A program made the translations under genes and the position numbers. The notes below the pieces were generated by a model. That model made no database searches. It saw nothing but the letters and a program-made list of their open reading frames with translations, and was not told where the DNA came from. A DNA stretch of 9,403 bases, taken from positions 1 through 9,403 of the forward strand of contig CAZDIJ010000092.1 of the NCBI GenBank assembly GCA_964505475.1. Direction: 5' to 3'. Every line of letters starts with the position of its first letter. The stretch's first letter is position 1. The stretch comes from JAGXQV01 sp964505475. Lineage in GTDB: Bacteria; Pseudomonadota; Gammaproteobacteria; Burkholderiales; Sulfuricellaceae. Of the stretch, positions 1-8,872 are shown in pieces.

Positions 1-1206
<1,206 letters not shown>

Positions 1207-1257
1207 GTTCTCTCCTCGATTTGGGGCGTATGTTACGATAAGACATAATTGTTACCG

Positions 1258-1281
1258 GCGGATGATAAATGTTTTATCCGC
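1258..1281. promoter_or_regulatory. imperfect palindrome, possible operator between acs and glnE
   Basis: The arms GCGGAT and ATCCGC are complementary over 6 bases, and further pairs towards the centre (A1265-T1274, A1267-T1272, A1269-T1270) keep two-fold symmetry across 24 bases. The symmetric, AT-rich core in a divergent intergenic region is typical of a dimeric repressor or activator site. It covers the candidate acs -10. I do not recognise the regulator. It could also be a chance dyad. Confidence 0.4.
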
Positions 1282-1290
1282 TGCTTTCCA
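1262..1290 (-). promoter_or_regulatory. candidate sigma-70 promoter of acs
   Basis: On the minus strand, TGGAAA (1285-1290, 4 of 6 matches to TTGACA) and TATCAT (1262-1267, 5 of 6 to TATAAT) are separated by exactly 17 bases. Transcription would start near 1255, giving a leader of about 50 bases ending in the GAGGAG site before the acs ATG. The -10 and spacer lie inside the palindrome at 1258-1281, which suggests control by a bound protein. This is inferred from sequence only. Confidence 0.4.
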
Positions 1291-1314
1291 GAGCGCAAAA
1301 CAATCTTATATAAG
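1285..1314 (+). promoter_or_regulatory. weak candidate promoter of glnE
   Basis: TTTCCA (1285-1290) and TATAAG (1309-1314, 5 of 6 to TATAAT) are 18 bases apart on the plus strand. The -35 element is the same six bases that serve as the candidate acs -35 on the other strand, so the promoters would be back to back. CTTATATAAG at 1305-1314 is also a perfect 10-base palindrome. The -35 match is weak (4 of 6), so this is tentative. Confidence 0.25.
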
Positions 1315-1351
1315 TTAAGTCTTACACATCCCTTACAACACCGTATCCGCC

Positions 1352-4045
1352 ATGCCAGACGCCAGAAATCCGCACATCGTCGAAAACGCCTTGCATCTCA
1401 GCCACTTCGCCCGCCGCCTGGTGGAAAGCGATGCCGGGCTGGCGAGCGATCTGGAAGAAAAACTGGATGCCGCCTGGAGCGCAGAGGAAATGCGCCGCGC
1501 GCTAGGCGAAGCCGACCCGCGGGATGAAGCCGCCCTGAAAAAGACCCTGCGCAACCTGCGCAAGCGCGTCATGCTGCGCCTGATCGCCCGCGACCTGGGC
1601 GGGCTGGCCGACCTGCGCGAAGTGATGGCCACCGCCAGCACGCTCGCCGAAGTGACCCTGGCGTTCGCCCTGGAGCGGCTCGACGCCTGGCAGCGCCAAC
1701 AATATGGCGCGCCCATCGGCGCAGAAAGCGGAGCGCGACAAGACCTGGTGGTGGTCGGCATGGGCAAGCTGGGCGGTGGCGAACTCAACGTCTCCTCCGA
1801 TATCGACCTGATCTTCGCCTACCCGGAGGAAGGCGACACCGACGGCGCGCACGCCATCAGCAACCACGAATATTTCAACCGCCTGGGGCGCAAGCTGATC
1901 GCCGCCCTCAACGACAACACCGAGGACGGCTTCGTCTTCCGCGTCGATATGCGCCTGCGCCCCTACGGCGACAGCGGCCCGCTGGCCGGCAGCTTCGCCA
2001 TGCTGGAAGAATATTACCTGACCCAGGGACGCGAATGGGAGCGCTACGCCTGGATCAAGGGGCGCCCGCTGGTGGGCACGCAATACAACGAACTGGCGGC
2101 CATGCTGCGCCCCTTCGTGTTCCGCAAGTATCTGGATTTCGGCGCCTTCGCCTCGATGCGCGAACTGCATGGACAGATCCGCCGCGAAGTGGCGCGCCGC
2201 GACATGCGCGACAACATCAAGCTGGGGCCAGGCGGCATCCGCGAAATCGAATTCATCGTCCAGGTTTTCCAGTTGATCCGCGGCGGCAAGGAAACCGTCC
2301 TGCAAACCCGCTCCACCCTGACCGCCCTCGACCTCATCGAGCAGCGCCAACTGATGCCGGCGCAGGCCGTGGGCGAGCTGCGCGAGGCCTATTTCTTTCT
2401 GCGCAATCTCGAACACCGCCTGCAATATCTCGACGATGCCCAGACCCAGACCCTGCCGGGCAACGACGCCGACCGCCAACTGATCGCCGAAGCCATGGAT
2501 TATCCCGACTACGCCTCGTTCCTGGCCGCCCTCGACGCCCATCGCGCCAGGGTGACGCGCCATTTCGAGCAGGTCTTCGCCGCGCCGAGCACCCAGGAGA
2601 ACCATCCCCTGGCGGCGTTGTGGCAAGGCACGCCGGAAGACGGCGAAGCCACCGCGCTGCTCGCGGAACAAGGCTACCGCCAGCCCGCGCCGACCTGGGA
2701 ACGCCTGGCGCAGATCAAGCAAGGCAGCCGCTACAAACAGTTGCCGGCAGCCAGCCGCAGCCGCTTCGACGCCCTGCTGCCGCCGCTGATCCAGGTCGCC
2801 GGCCAGTACCCCAACCCCGACGAAACCCTGGAGCGCATCCTCAAGCTGCTCGAAGCCATCAGCCGGCGCGGCGCTTACCTCGCCCTGCTGCTCGAATACC
2901 CGCAGACCCTCAACCAGGTGGCGCGGCTCGCCAGCGCCAGCCCGTGGGTTTCCGGCTACCTGACGCTGCACCCCATCCTGCTCGACGAACTGCTCGACGT
3001 GCGCGAACTCCAGGCCGCGCCAGACTGGAACCAACTGAAGGCCGAACTGGAAGAACAACTCAGCCAGGCGAGCGGCGACACCGAACGGCAAATGGACATA
3101 CTGCGCCACTTCAAGCAGGCTCAAGTATTCCGTCTGGTGGCGCAGGATCTCGGCGGCGCCCTGCCGCTGGAAATCCTCTCCGACCATCTGTCGGCGCTGG
3201 CCGACCTGATCCTCGGCGAAGTGCTGCGGCTGGCCTGGGAAGGGCTGCGCACCCGCCACCGCGACATCCCGCGCTTCGCCGTCATCGGCTACGGCAAGCT
3301 GGGCGGCAAGGAACTCGGCTACGCCTCCGACCTCGACATCATCTTCCTTTACGACGACGACGCCCAGGAAGCGCCGGAAATCTATGCCCGCCTGGGACAG
3401 CGCATTAACACCTGGCTGAGCAGCTTCACCTCGGCCGGCGCGCTCTATGATACCGACCTGCGCCTGCGTCCCAACGGCGCGGCCGGCCTGCTGGTGAGCA
3501 CCGTCGAAGCCTTCGAGGAATACCAGAAGACCCATGCCTGGGTCTGGGAACACCAAGCGCTCACCCGCGCCCGCTACTGCGCCGGCGATACCCGGATAGG
3601 CGCCGCCTTCGAGCGTATCCGCTGCGCCGTCCTGCAACAGCCGCGCGACCCGGCGAAGCTGAAAACGGAAGTCCTGGCAATGCGCCAGAAGATGCTCGAC
3701 GGCCACCCCAACCCCAGCGGCCTGTTCGACCTCAAGCATGACCGGGGCGGCATCATCGACGTCGAGTTCATCGTCCAGTACCTGATCCTCGCTCACGCCG
3801 CCGCCCACCCCGAACTCACCCGCAACAGCGGCAACCTGGCGCTGCTCGGGACGGCGGCGCAAGCCGGGCTGGTCCCCGGCGAACTGGCGGAACAATGCCG
3901 CCACGCCTACCGCGAATTCCGCAAGCTGCAACACCAGATGCGCCTGCAAGGGGCGGAATACGCCCGCGTCGAGGCGGAAAGCGTGGAAGACCACGCAGTG
4001 GCGGTGCAAGAACTGTGGGAGCGGGTTTTTCGTAGCGCAGGATAA
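1352..4045 (+). CDS. glnE: bifunctional glutamine synthetase adenylyltransferase / adenylyl-removing enzyme
   Basis: GlnE adds AMP to a tyrosine of glutamine synthetase (lowering activity) and removes it by phosphorolysis, directed by PII protein and glutamine. The product has 897 residues, slightly shorter than the E. coli enzyme (about 946), mostly at the N-terminus. Both nucleotidyltransferase domains are intact. The N-terminal adenylyl-removing domain has GMGKLGGGELNVSSDIDLIF at 136-155 (metal ligands D150, D152) and RVDMRLRPYG with D199. The C-terminal adenylyltransferase domain has GYGKLGGKELGYASDLDIIF at 646-665 (D660, D662) and DTDLRLRPNG with D702. The duplicated arrangement is diagnostic. 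An in-frame stop at 1316-1318 and no earlier ATG, GTG or TTG make the ATG at 1352 the only reasonable start, although there is no good ribosome binding site. In Pseudomonas glnE is followed by ilvE; here a convergent fumC follows. Confidence 0.97.
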   Translation: MPDARNPHIVENALHLSHFARRLVESDAGLASDLEEKLDAAWSAEEMRRALGEADPRDEAALKKTLRNLRKRVMLRLIARDLGGLADLREVMATASTLAEVTLAFALERLDAWQRQQYGAPIGAESGARQDLVVVGMGKLGGGELNVSSDIDLIFAYPEEGDTDGAHAISNHEYFNRLGRKLIAALNDNTEDGFVFRVDMRLRPYGDSGPLAGSFAMLEEYYLTQGREWERYAWIKGRPLVGTQYNELAAMLRPFVFRKYLDFGAFASMRELHGQIRREVARRDMRDNIKLGPGGIREIEFIVQVFQLIRGGKETVLQTRSTLTALDLIEQRQLMPAQAVGELREAYFFLRNLEHRLQYLDDAQTQTLPGNDADRQLIAEAMDYPDYASFLAALDAHRARVTRHFEQVFAAPSTQENHPLAALWQGTPEDGEATALLAEQGYRQPAPTWERLAQIKQGSRYKQLPAASRSRFDALLPPLIQVAGQYPNPDETLERILKLLEAISRRGAYLALLLEYPQTLNQVARLASASPWVSGYLTLHPILLDELLDVRELQAAPDWNQLKAELEEQLSQASGDTERQMDILRHFKQAQVFRLVAQDLGGALPLEILSDHLSALADLILGEVLRLAWEGLRTRHRDIPRFAVIGYGKLGGKELGYASDLDIIFLYDDDAQEAPEIYARLGQRINTWLSSFTSAGALYDTDLRLRPNGAAGLLVSTVEAFEEYQKTHAWVWEHQALTRARYCAGDTRIGAAFERIRCAVLQQPRDPAKLKTEVLAMRQKMLDGHPNPSGLFDLKHDRGGIIDVEFIVQYLILAHAAAHPELTRNSGNLALLGTAAQAGLVPGELAEQCRHAYREFRKLQHQMRLQGAEYARVEAESVEDHAVAVQELWERVFRSAG

Positions 4046-4297
4046 TCCTGGAAAAAGCAGTCCGGCCACGGATAATCACGGATTACCGATGGCTTGCGAT
4101 GCGATCGTCACGCCCCCTCCGCGTGGTCGGAAAAAACTTGCCGACCCGCTCTTAATTCGGTGTACCTCCGCGATTATCCGAGGCTAACTGGCCTTTTCAA
4201 AAAACGCACCACCCGCTTGGCGCAACCTACGATTTACTTCGGCCAGCCAATCGGTAGCCACTTGACGCACCTTGGCAACGAGATTCAGCTTACCCCC
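4046..4297. other. gene-free spacer between convergent glnE and fumC
   Basis: No convincing coding region, tRNA or promoter is seen here. It holds a tandem-like pair of CACGGAT words (4068-4084), a small hairpin at 4125-4146 (GGTCGG and CCGACC around a 10-base loop containing six A) and the candidate fumC terminator at 4199-4223. I could not find a clear terminator for glnE on the plus strand. Confidence 0.5.
4199..4223 (-). terminator. candidate intrinsic terminator of fumC
   Basis: Read on the minus strand, GCGCCA, a 6-base loop and TGGTGC form a 6-bp stem (one G-U pair). One G follows, and then six T (the A run at 4199-4204). It lies about 75 bases after the fumC stop codon, in the correct orientation. 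The stem is short, so efficiency is uncertain. Confidence 0.45.
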
Positions 4298-5680
<1,383 letters not shown>

Positions 5681-5713
5681 ATACCCTTCCCCCAGCTACA
5701 AACGGCGGCAGTT

Positions 5714-5745
5714 CCCGTGGGAGCGGCCAAGGCCGCTCCCACGGG
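5714..5745. repeat. REP-like perfect hairpin between the dienelactone hydrolase gene and fumC
   Basis: Two perfect 15-base arms (5714-5728 and 5731-5745; left arm CCCGTGGGAGCGGCC) flank a two-base AA centre. The right arm ends one base before the stop codon of the upstream gene. GTGGGAGCGGCC-type sequence resembles the REP elements known from Pseudomonas and related proteobacteria. In RNA it would form a very stable stem. With no T run it is more likely a 3'-end stabiliser or a partial terminator than a classical terminator. It could lower fumC expression relative to the upstream gene. Confidence 0.75.
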
Positions 5746-6621
5746 CTACACCCCATGCCGCTTCAGCCACTCCCGCATCCTGCGCCAGCCGTCCTCGGCG
5801 GCATCCTTGCGGTAGCTGGGACGGTAATCGGCATGGAAGGCATGGGGGGCGTCGGGGTAGAGGTGGATTTCCGATTTGCCGCCGGCCTGCTGGAGGGCGG
5901 CGCGCATGTCCTCCACGTCGCCCGCCGGTATCCCCTGATCCTGCCCGCCGTACAGCCCCAGTACCGGGGCTTTCAACTGCGCCGCCAGATCGAGCGGGTA
6001 CTTCGGGGTAAACTCGCTCGCCACCCCGTCGAGCCGGCCATACCAGGCCACGGCGGCCTTGAGGCGGGGGTTGTGGGCGGCGTACAGCCAGGCGATGCGC
6101 CCGCCCCAGCAATAGCCGGTGGCCGCCAGACGCGACGTGTCGCCGCCATGCGCCTTGGCCCAAGCCTCGCAGGCGTCGAGGTCGGCCATCACCTGGACAT
6201 CCGGGGTCTTGGCGACGATGCTGTCGAGGATTTCCTGGATGCTGGCGATCTTGCGCGGATCGCCCTGGCGCGCGAACAATTCCGGGGCGATGGCGAGATA
6301 GCCGAGCTTGGCGAGACGCCGGCAGATGTCGGCAATGTGCTCGTGGACGCCGAATATCTCCGAGACCACCAGGATCACCGGAAAATGACTACCCTTGGCC
6401 GGTTGGGCGCGATAGGCGGCCATCTCGCCGCCGCCGGCGGGAACCTTGATCTCTCCCGCCAGCAGCCCCTCGCTGTCGGTCTTGATGACGGTCTGCGCCG
6501 CGACCGGCTGGGTGGCGAGGGCGAAGCCCGCCCCCAGCATGGTGATGACGAAGGAGCGACGGCTGATGGGCGAAGCGGCGGGCACCAGGCTGTCGAATTC
6601 GGGGTTGGCGGACTGGCTCAT
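5746..6621 (-). CDS. Tat-exported dienelactone hydrolase family protein
   Basis: This is an alpha/beta hydrolase of the dienelactone hydrolase family, 291 residues. Residues 20-26 (SRRSFVI) form a twin-arginine motif. A hydrophobic stretch follows (MLGAGFALATQPVAA) with a likely cleavage site after VAA at residue 42, so the folded protein is probably exported to the periplasm by Tat. The catalytic residues of the family are visible: the nucleophile elbow GYCWGG with C171, an Asp in YGGQDQGIP (D228), and a His in DAPHAFH (H260). Classical enzymes open dienelactone to maleylacetate in chloroaromatic degradation, but no other such gene is nearby, so the substrate is unknown. The start is well supported: AGGAGGT at 6628-6634, six bases before the ATG. 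It could be co-transcribed with fumC, although the hairpin after its stop may limit this. Confidence 0.9.
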   Translation of the reverse strand: MSQSANPEFDSLVPAASPISRRSFVITMLGAGFALATQPVAAQTVIKTDSEGLLAGEIKVPAGGGEMAAYRAQPAKGSHFPVILVVSEIFGVHEHIADICRRLAKLGYLAIAPELFARQGDPRKIASIQEILDSIVAKTPDVQVMADLDACEAWAKAHGGDTSRLAATGYCWGGRIAWLYAAHNPRLKAAVAWYGRLDGVASEFTPKYPLDLAAQLKAPVLGLYGGQDQGIPAGDVEDMRAALQQAGGKSEIHLYPDAPHAFHADYRPSYRKDAAEDGWRRMREWLKRHGV

Positions 6622-6653
6622 CTCGTTACCTCCTATCTATGCGGATCGACAAG

Positions 6654-6679
6654 AAAAAATCTATGACTCACTTTCATAG
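6654..6679 (-). terminator. candidate terminator after the MYG1-family gene
   Basis: On the minus strand, CTATGA and TCATAG form a perfect 6-bp stem around a 7-base loop, followed by A and six T. It lies downstream of the MYG1-family gene and upstream of the dienelactone hydrolase gene, so it would separate the two transcripts. The stem is AT-rich and weak, so the call is tentative. Confidence 0.3.
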
Positions 6680-6680
6680 T

Positions 6681-6764
6681 CCCTCACCCCAACCCCTCTC
6701 CCGCCTGCGGGCGAGGGGTTCTACTCCCTTCTCCCGCAGGCGGGAGAAGTGCCGGGGATGAGGG
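6681..6764. repeat. intergenic inverted-repeat element of the CCCTCACCCCAACCCCTCTCCC type
   Basis: The left half (6681-6711) and right half (6733-6764) are imperfect inverted copies; the inner 15 bases TCTCCCGCCTGCGGG match exactly. Each half can also fold alone: 6693-6718 is a 12-bp stem with one mismatch, and 6729-6750 contains CTTCTCCCGC and GCGGGAGAAG, a perfect 10-bp stem with a 2-base centre. Sequences opening with CCCTCACCCCAACCCCTCTCCC are widespread dispersed intergenic repeats in proteobacteria (general knowledge). It lies between two co-oriented genes and contains no gene. Confidence 0.7.
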
Positions 6765-6814
6765 GGTATGGGGTGCGATACAGCATCCTTAAACTTGACT
6801 CGCTTTCTCCAGAC

Positions 6815-7732
6815 TCAGTCCCGCAACGCCATTCGCGCCATAGCCAGCGCGCCTTCCTTGGTCTTGTGGCCGGCGACGAAACGCCCGCGATGGCAGAAGA
6901 TGCAGCCCTCCATGCCGGCCACGGCATCCAGCTCTTCTCCGTCCAGCCCACCCCAGGCGGCGGGCAGGGATTTGCGGTTGCTGAAGCTGCCCTCGTAATC
7001 CGGCACGGTGTTGACATGCCATTTCGCCTGGCTGTCCGGGGAAACCACGTAGAGCAGTTTCCCGTATTCGGACGAACCGAGCACGGTTTCCTTCCACGGC
7101 ACGTCGGAATCCAGCACCAGCAGCCGTCCGTCCTCCAGCACCGTCCCCTGCGCCACCACGGCGCGCGCCCGCTCTGCGCCGCCCGCCTCGCGGATGGTAT
7201 TTTGCAGCACCGCCACGGCCACCCCGACCGCATGCTCGAAGGCCGCCTTCCTGGCCTCCGTGGAAGTATCGTCCTGCCAGCCCGGGTTGAAGCCGCCGAT
7301 CACCGAGGCGATCGACATCACCGTGACAGGCATGGCTTCCCGGTTGAGAGTCACCCCGCAATCCACCGCATCCACGCCCTGCACCAACCAGCGATCGACC
7401 CGCGCCGCCGCAGCCGCCGAACCGCACAACTCCACCCCCAATTCGCGCCACACCAACCCGAACGAACTGTAGGGAATGCCGTTGTCGCGCCCTTCCTTGT
7501 AATCCGGCTGGTGATGGTCGAAACGGCAGGTCACCGGATCGAACACCCGCCCGACATCGAATACGACATCCGCCGCATCCAACTGTTCCCTCTCGCGGGT
7601 GCGCAGAATCGGCAGCGCGGGGTTTACCAGGCGCAGCGCCGCAGCGGCCAGCACCTCGTCGGCATGGAAGGATCCCGAATGGGTGGCGGCGACTGCGCCG
7701 GGGCGTTGCAGGGTAGAATAAAGTCTCGACAC
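6815..7732 (-). CDS. MYG1/UPF0160 family DHH-type putative metal-dependent hydrolase
   Basis: The product has 305 residues and matches the MYG1 (UPF0160) family, related to DHH phosphoesterases. Visible family motifs are THSGSFHADEVLA at residues 17-29, VVFDVGRVFDP at 56-66 and FDHHQ at 71-75. The histidines and aspartates of these motifs are the expected metal ligands. Eukaryotic MYG1 has been described as a 3'-5' RNA exonuclease; the role of bacterial members is not established, so nuclease activity here is inference. The start is a GTG at 7732: a TAG stop lies 9 bases upstream in frame, and no other start codon precedes the conserved motif, leaving about 16 extra residues before it. The GAGG ribosome binding site is close to the GTG (4 bases), which is tight. 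No signal peptide or membrane segment is visible, so it is probably cytoplasmic. Confidence 0.88.
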   Translation of the reverse strand: MSRLYSTLQRPGAVAATHSGSFHADEVLAAAALRLVNPALPILRTREREQLDAADVVFDVGRVFDPVTCRFDHHQPDYKEGRDNGIPYSSFGLVWRELGVELCGSAAAAARVDRWLVQGVDAVDCGVTLNREAMPVTVMSIASVIGGFNPGWQDDTSTEARKAAFEHAVGVAVAVLQNTIREAGGAERARAVVAQGTVLEDGRLLVLDSDVPWKETVLGSSEYGKLLYVVSPDSQAKWHVNTVPDYEGSFSNRKSLPAAWGGLDGEELDAVAGMEGCIFCHRGRFVAGHKTKEGALAMARMALRD

Positions 7733-7771
7733 GTTGCCTCGCTATAATCCAGAAAATCATGCGCTTCACAT

Positions 7772-7828
7772 AACGGTCATGGCGAACCGCCGCCACGGAT
7801 AATGGAACGGCGGTTCGCCATGGCCGTT
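7772..7828. repeat. 57-bp near-perfect hairpin upstream of the MYG1-family gene and the unknown gene
   Basis: Arms 7772-7792 and 7808-7828 are complementary over 21 bases with one exception (T7777 against G7823, a G-U pair in plus-strand RNA). The core CATGGCGAACCGCC pairs perfectly with GGCGGTTCGCCATG. The 15-base loop is CCACGGATAATGGAA. It lies between divergent genes, about 40 bases from the MYG1 start. It has no adjacent T run. A small palindromic mobile repeat or a regulatory hairpin are both possible. Confidence 0.8.
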
Positions 7829-7829
7829 T

Positions 7830-7869
7830 CCCTCATCCCTCCCTCTCCCAGAGAGCGAGGGGGACGAGG
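7830..7869. repeat. degenerate second copy of the CCCTCA(C/T)CCC repeat
   Basis: This stretch begins CCCTCATCCCTCCCTCTCCC and ends GGGGGACGAGG, so CCTCATCCC pairs with GGGACGAGG (8 of 9) around an inner CCCTC/GAGGG stem. It resembles the half-element at 6681-6764 and starts 1 base after the hairpin at 7772-7828. It is shorter and more diverged than the first copy. Confidence 0.5.
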
Positions 7870-7895
7870 TCCCGCTTCACGAGGTTTACATTAAC

Positions 7896-7913
7896 ATGAA
7901 GAAATCGTTTTGA
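7896..7913 (+). other. 5-codon ORF (MKKSF) overlapping the TTG start of the next gene
   Basis: ATG at 7896 reads M-K-K-S-F and stops at TGA (7911-7913), which overlaps the TTG start codon at 7910-7912 as TTGA. A GAGG at 7881-7884 lies 11 bases upstream of the ATG. It could be a leader ORF allowing termination-reinitiation, or the true gene start disrupted by a missing T in the run at 7908-7911: with five T the frame would read MKKSFLKKILVKI. It is not evidence of a functional peptide. Confidence 0.3.
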
Positions 7914-8569
7914 AAAAAATACTCGTCAAAATCCAGGGCAAGACCCTCATCCTACCCTACCAGATCAAACCCGGGCGGACGCATGACGGCTCCGGCTGGG
8001 CGGCCTACATCGTGGTGCCGCCTTCCGATGAACTGGCGCGCTTCGACCTCAAGGGGCTGACGCCGGAAATGTTCTGCGTGAACATCGCCGACCTGGTGAA
8101 TCACCGCCACCACTTCTCCGGCACGGTGGAAAACGAGCAACAGGCCGCCGTGGCGCGCTGGGAAATGGACGAAGAAGAATACCGGCTGGCCACCAGCATC
8201 ATGACGGTGAAACCGACGCACCGGCAAATCGTCGATTTGCTCGCCGCGCTGCCGGGTTACGTCCAGGAGACCGACGGCCAGTTCATCGACTTCGAGGAAA
8301 GCGTCATCGCCGATGAAGTCGGAGGAGAACCCGTTTTCAGCGGCTACCGCCTGACCGTCGTCACCGAAGACATCGGCGACAAAATCGCCCCCTACGCCTA
8401 TTACACCCAGGATACCCGCACCGAACAAGGCTGGCGCGACATTCCACCGCCGCCTGCCCATCGCGAAGCCCTGCGCGGCGCCCTGGCAAAGCTGCTGCAA
8501 GCCATCTCCGCAGCCGGGGTAACGCTCAGCGAGGTTTACGACCAGACGGACTATGCCTTGGCGGGATGA
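7910..8569 (+). CDS. hypothetical protein, 219 residues, unknown family
   Basis: I do not recognise this protein. Its base composition matches the GC-rich chromosome, and the frame is open for 219 codons. The N-terminus (MKKILVKIQGKTLILPYQI) is basic and likely beta-strand. GWAAYIVVPP follows, then a His cluster NHRHH around residues 63-67, an acidic patch EMDEEEY near 87, and a C-terminal helix (HREALRGALAKLLQAISAAG). There is no signal peptide, no membrane segment and no obvious catalytic motif, so it is probably a soluble cytoplasmic protein. The assigned start is TTG at 7910 with only a weak GAAG upstream. An ATG at 7896 in another frame has a better-placed GAGG, so the start is uncertain. 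The 3' end overlaps higA on the other strand by 19 bases. It is not clearly part of the toxin-antitoxin unit. Confidence 0.7.
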   Translation: MKKILVKIQGKTLILPYQIKPGRTHDGSGWAAYIVVPPSDELARFDLKGLTPEMFCVNIADLVNHRHHFSGTVENEQQAAVARWEMDEEEYRLATSIMTVKPTHRQIVDLLAALPGYVQETDGQFIDFEESVIADEVGGEPVFSGYRLTVVTEDIGDKIAPYAYYTQDTRTEQGWRDIPPPPAHREALRGALAKLLQAISAAGVTLSEVYDQTDYALAG

Positions 8570-8862
8570 TTAAGAGCCAAGCTATGAATGGAGAAGAGAC
8601 GATTGGCGATACTTTTCTCAGCAGTTTTTAGATCATAGCTGGCTTGCAAATTGAGCCAATACTGTGGAGTTTGCTCAAAAGCTTTTGCAAATAGCAATGC
8701 CAATTCAGCCGTAACGGGGCGTTTGCCTTTAACGACATGGGAAATGCGCATGGGCGACACACCAATAGTACGAGCGAACAACGCTTGAGAGATATGAAGC
8801 TCTTCAAGGATTTCAGCGAGGTACTCACCGGGATGGATAGGTGCTAAGCCATTGTAGATCAT
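8551..8862 (-). CDS. higA: HigA-family antitoxin, XRE-type HTH
   Basis: This is the antitoxin of a type II HigBA module: it neutralises HigB by binding and represses the operon. The 103-residue product opens with the family stretch HPGEYLAEILEELHISQALFAR (residues 10-31 region), followed by the helix-turn-helix with ISQALFARTIGVSPMRISHVVKG at about 24-46. The ATG at 8862 is preceded by AGGAG with a 7-base gap; that site overlaps the TAG stop of higB, so translation is probably coupled to the toxin gene, which lies 10 bases upstream. The toxin-first order is typical of HigBA. The last residues (about NHPAKA) and the stop codon are encoded in bases that also form the end of the opposite-strand unknown gene. 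The gene is AT-richer than the left part of the window, suggesting acquisition. Confidence 0.92.
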   Translation of the reverse strand: MIYNGLAPIHPGEYLAEILEELHISQALFARTIGVSPMRISHVVKGKRPVTAELALLFAKAFEQTPQYWLNLQASYDLKTAEKSIANRLFSIHSLALNHPAKA

Positions 8863-8872
8863 GTTATTACTC

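Noticed and set aside
1502..4069. 855-codon open frame on the minus strand opposite glnE
   Set aside because: It is a GC-rich shadow of glnE: no family motifs, while the glnE frame carries both complete nucleotidyltransferase motifs.
5755..6666. 303-codon plus-strand frame opposite the dienelactone hydrolase gene
   Set aside because: Shadow frame; the minus strand has a perfect ribosome binding site, Tat signal and catalytic residues.
6749..7747. 332-codon plus-strand and 335-codon minus-strand alternative frames over the MYG1-family gene
   Set aside because: Neither carries a recognisable motif, whereas 6815-7732 has the HSGSFHADE and FDHHQ motifs.
7743..7748. Perfect TATAAT as a plus-strand -10 for the unknown gene
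   Set aside because: No acceptable -35 is found 16-18 bases upstream, and the hairpin and repeat would lie in the leader; not supported enough to list.
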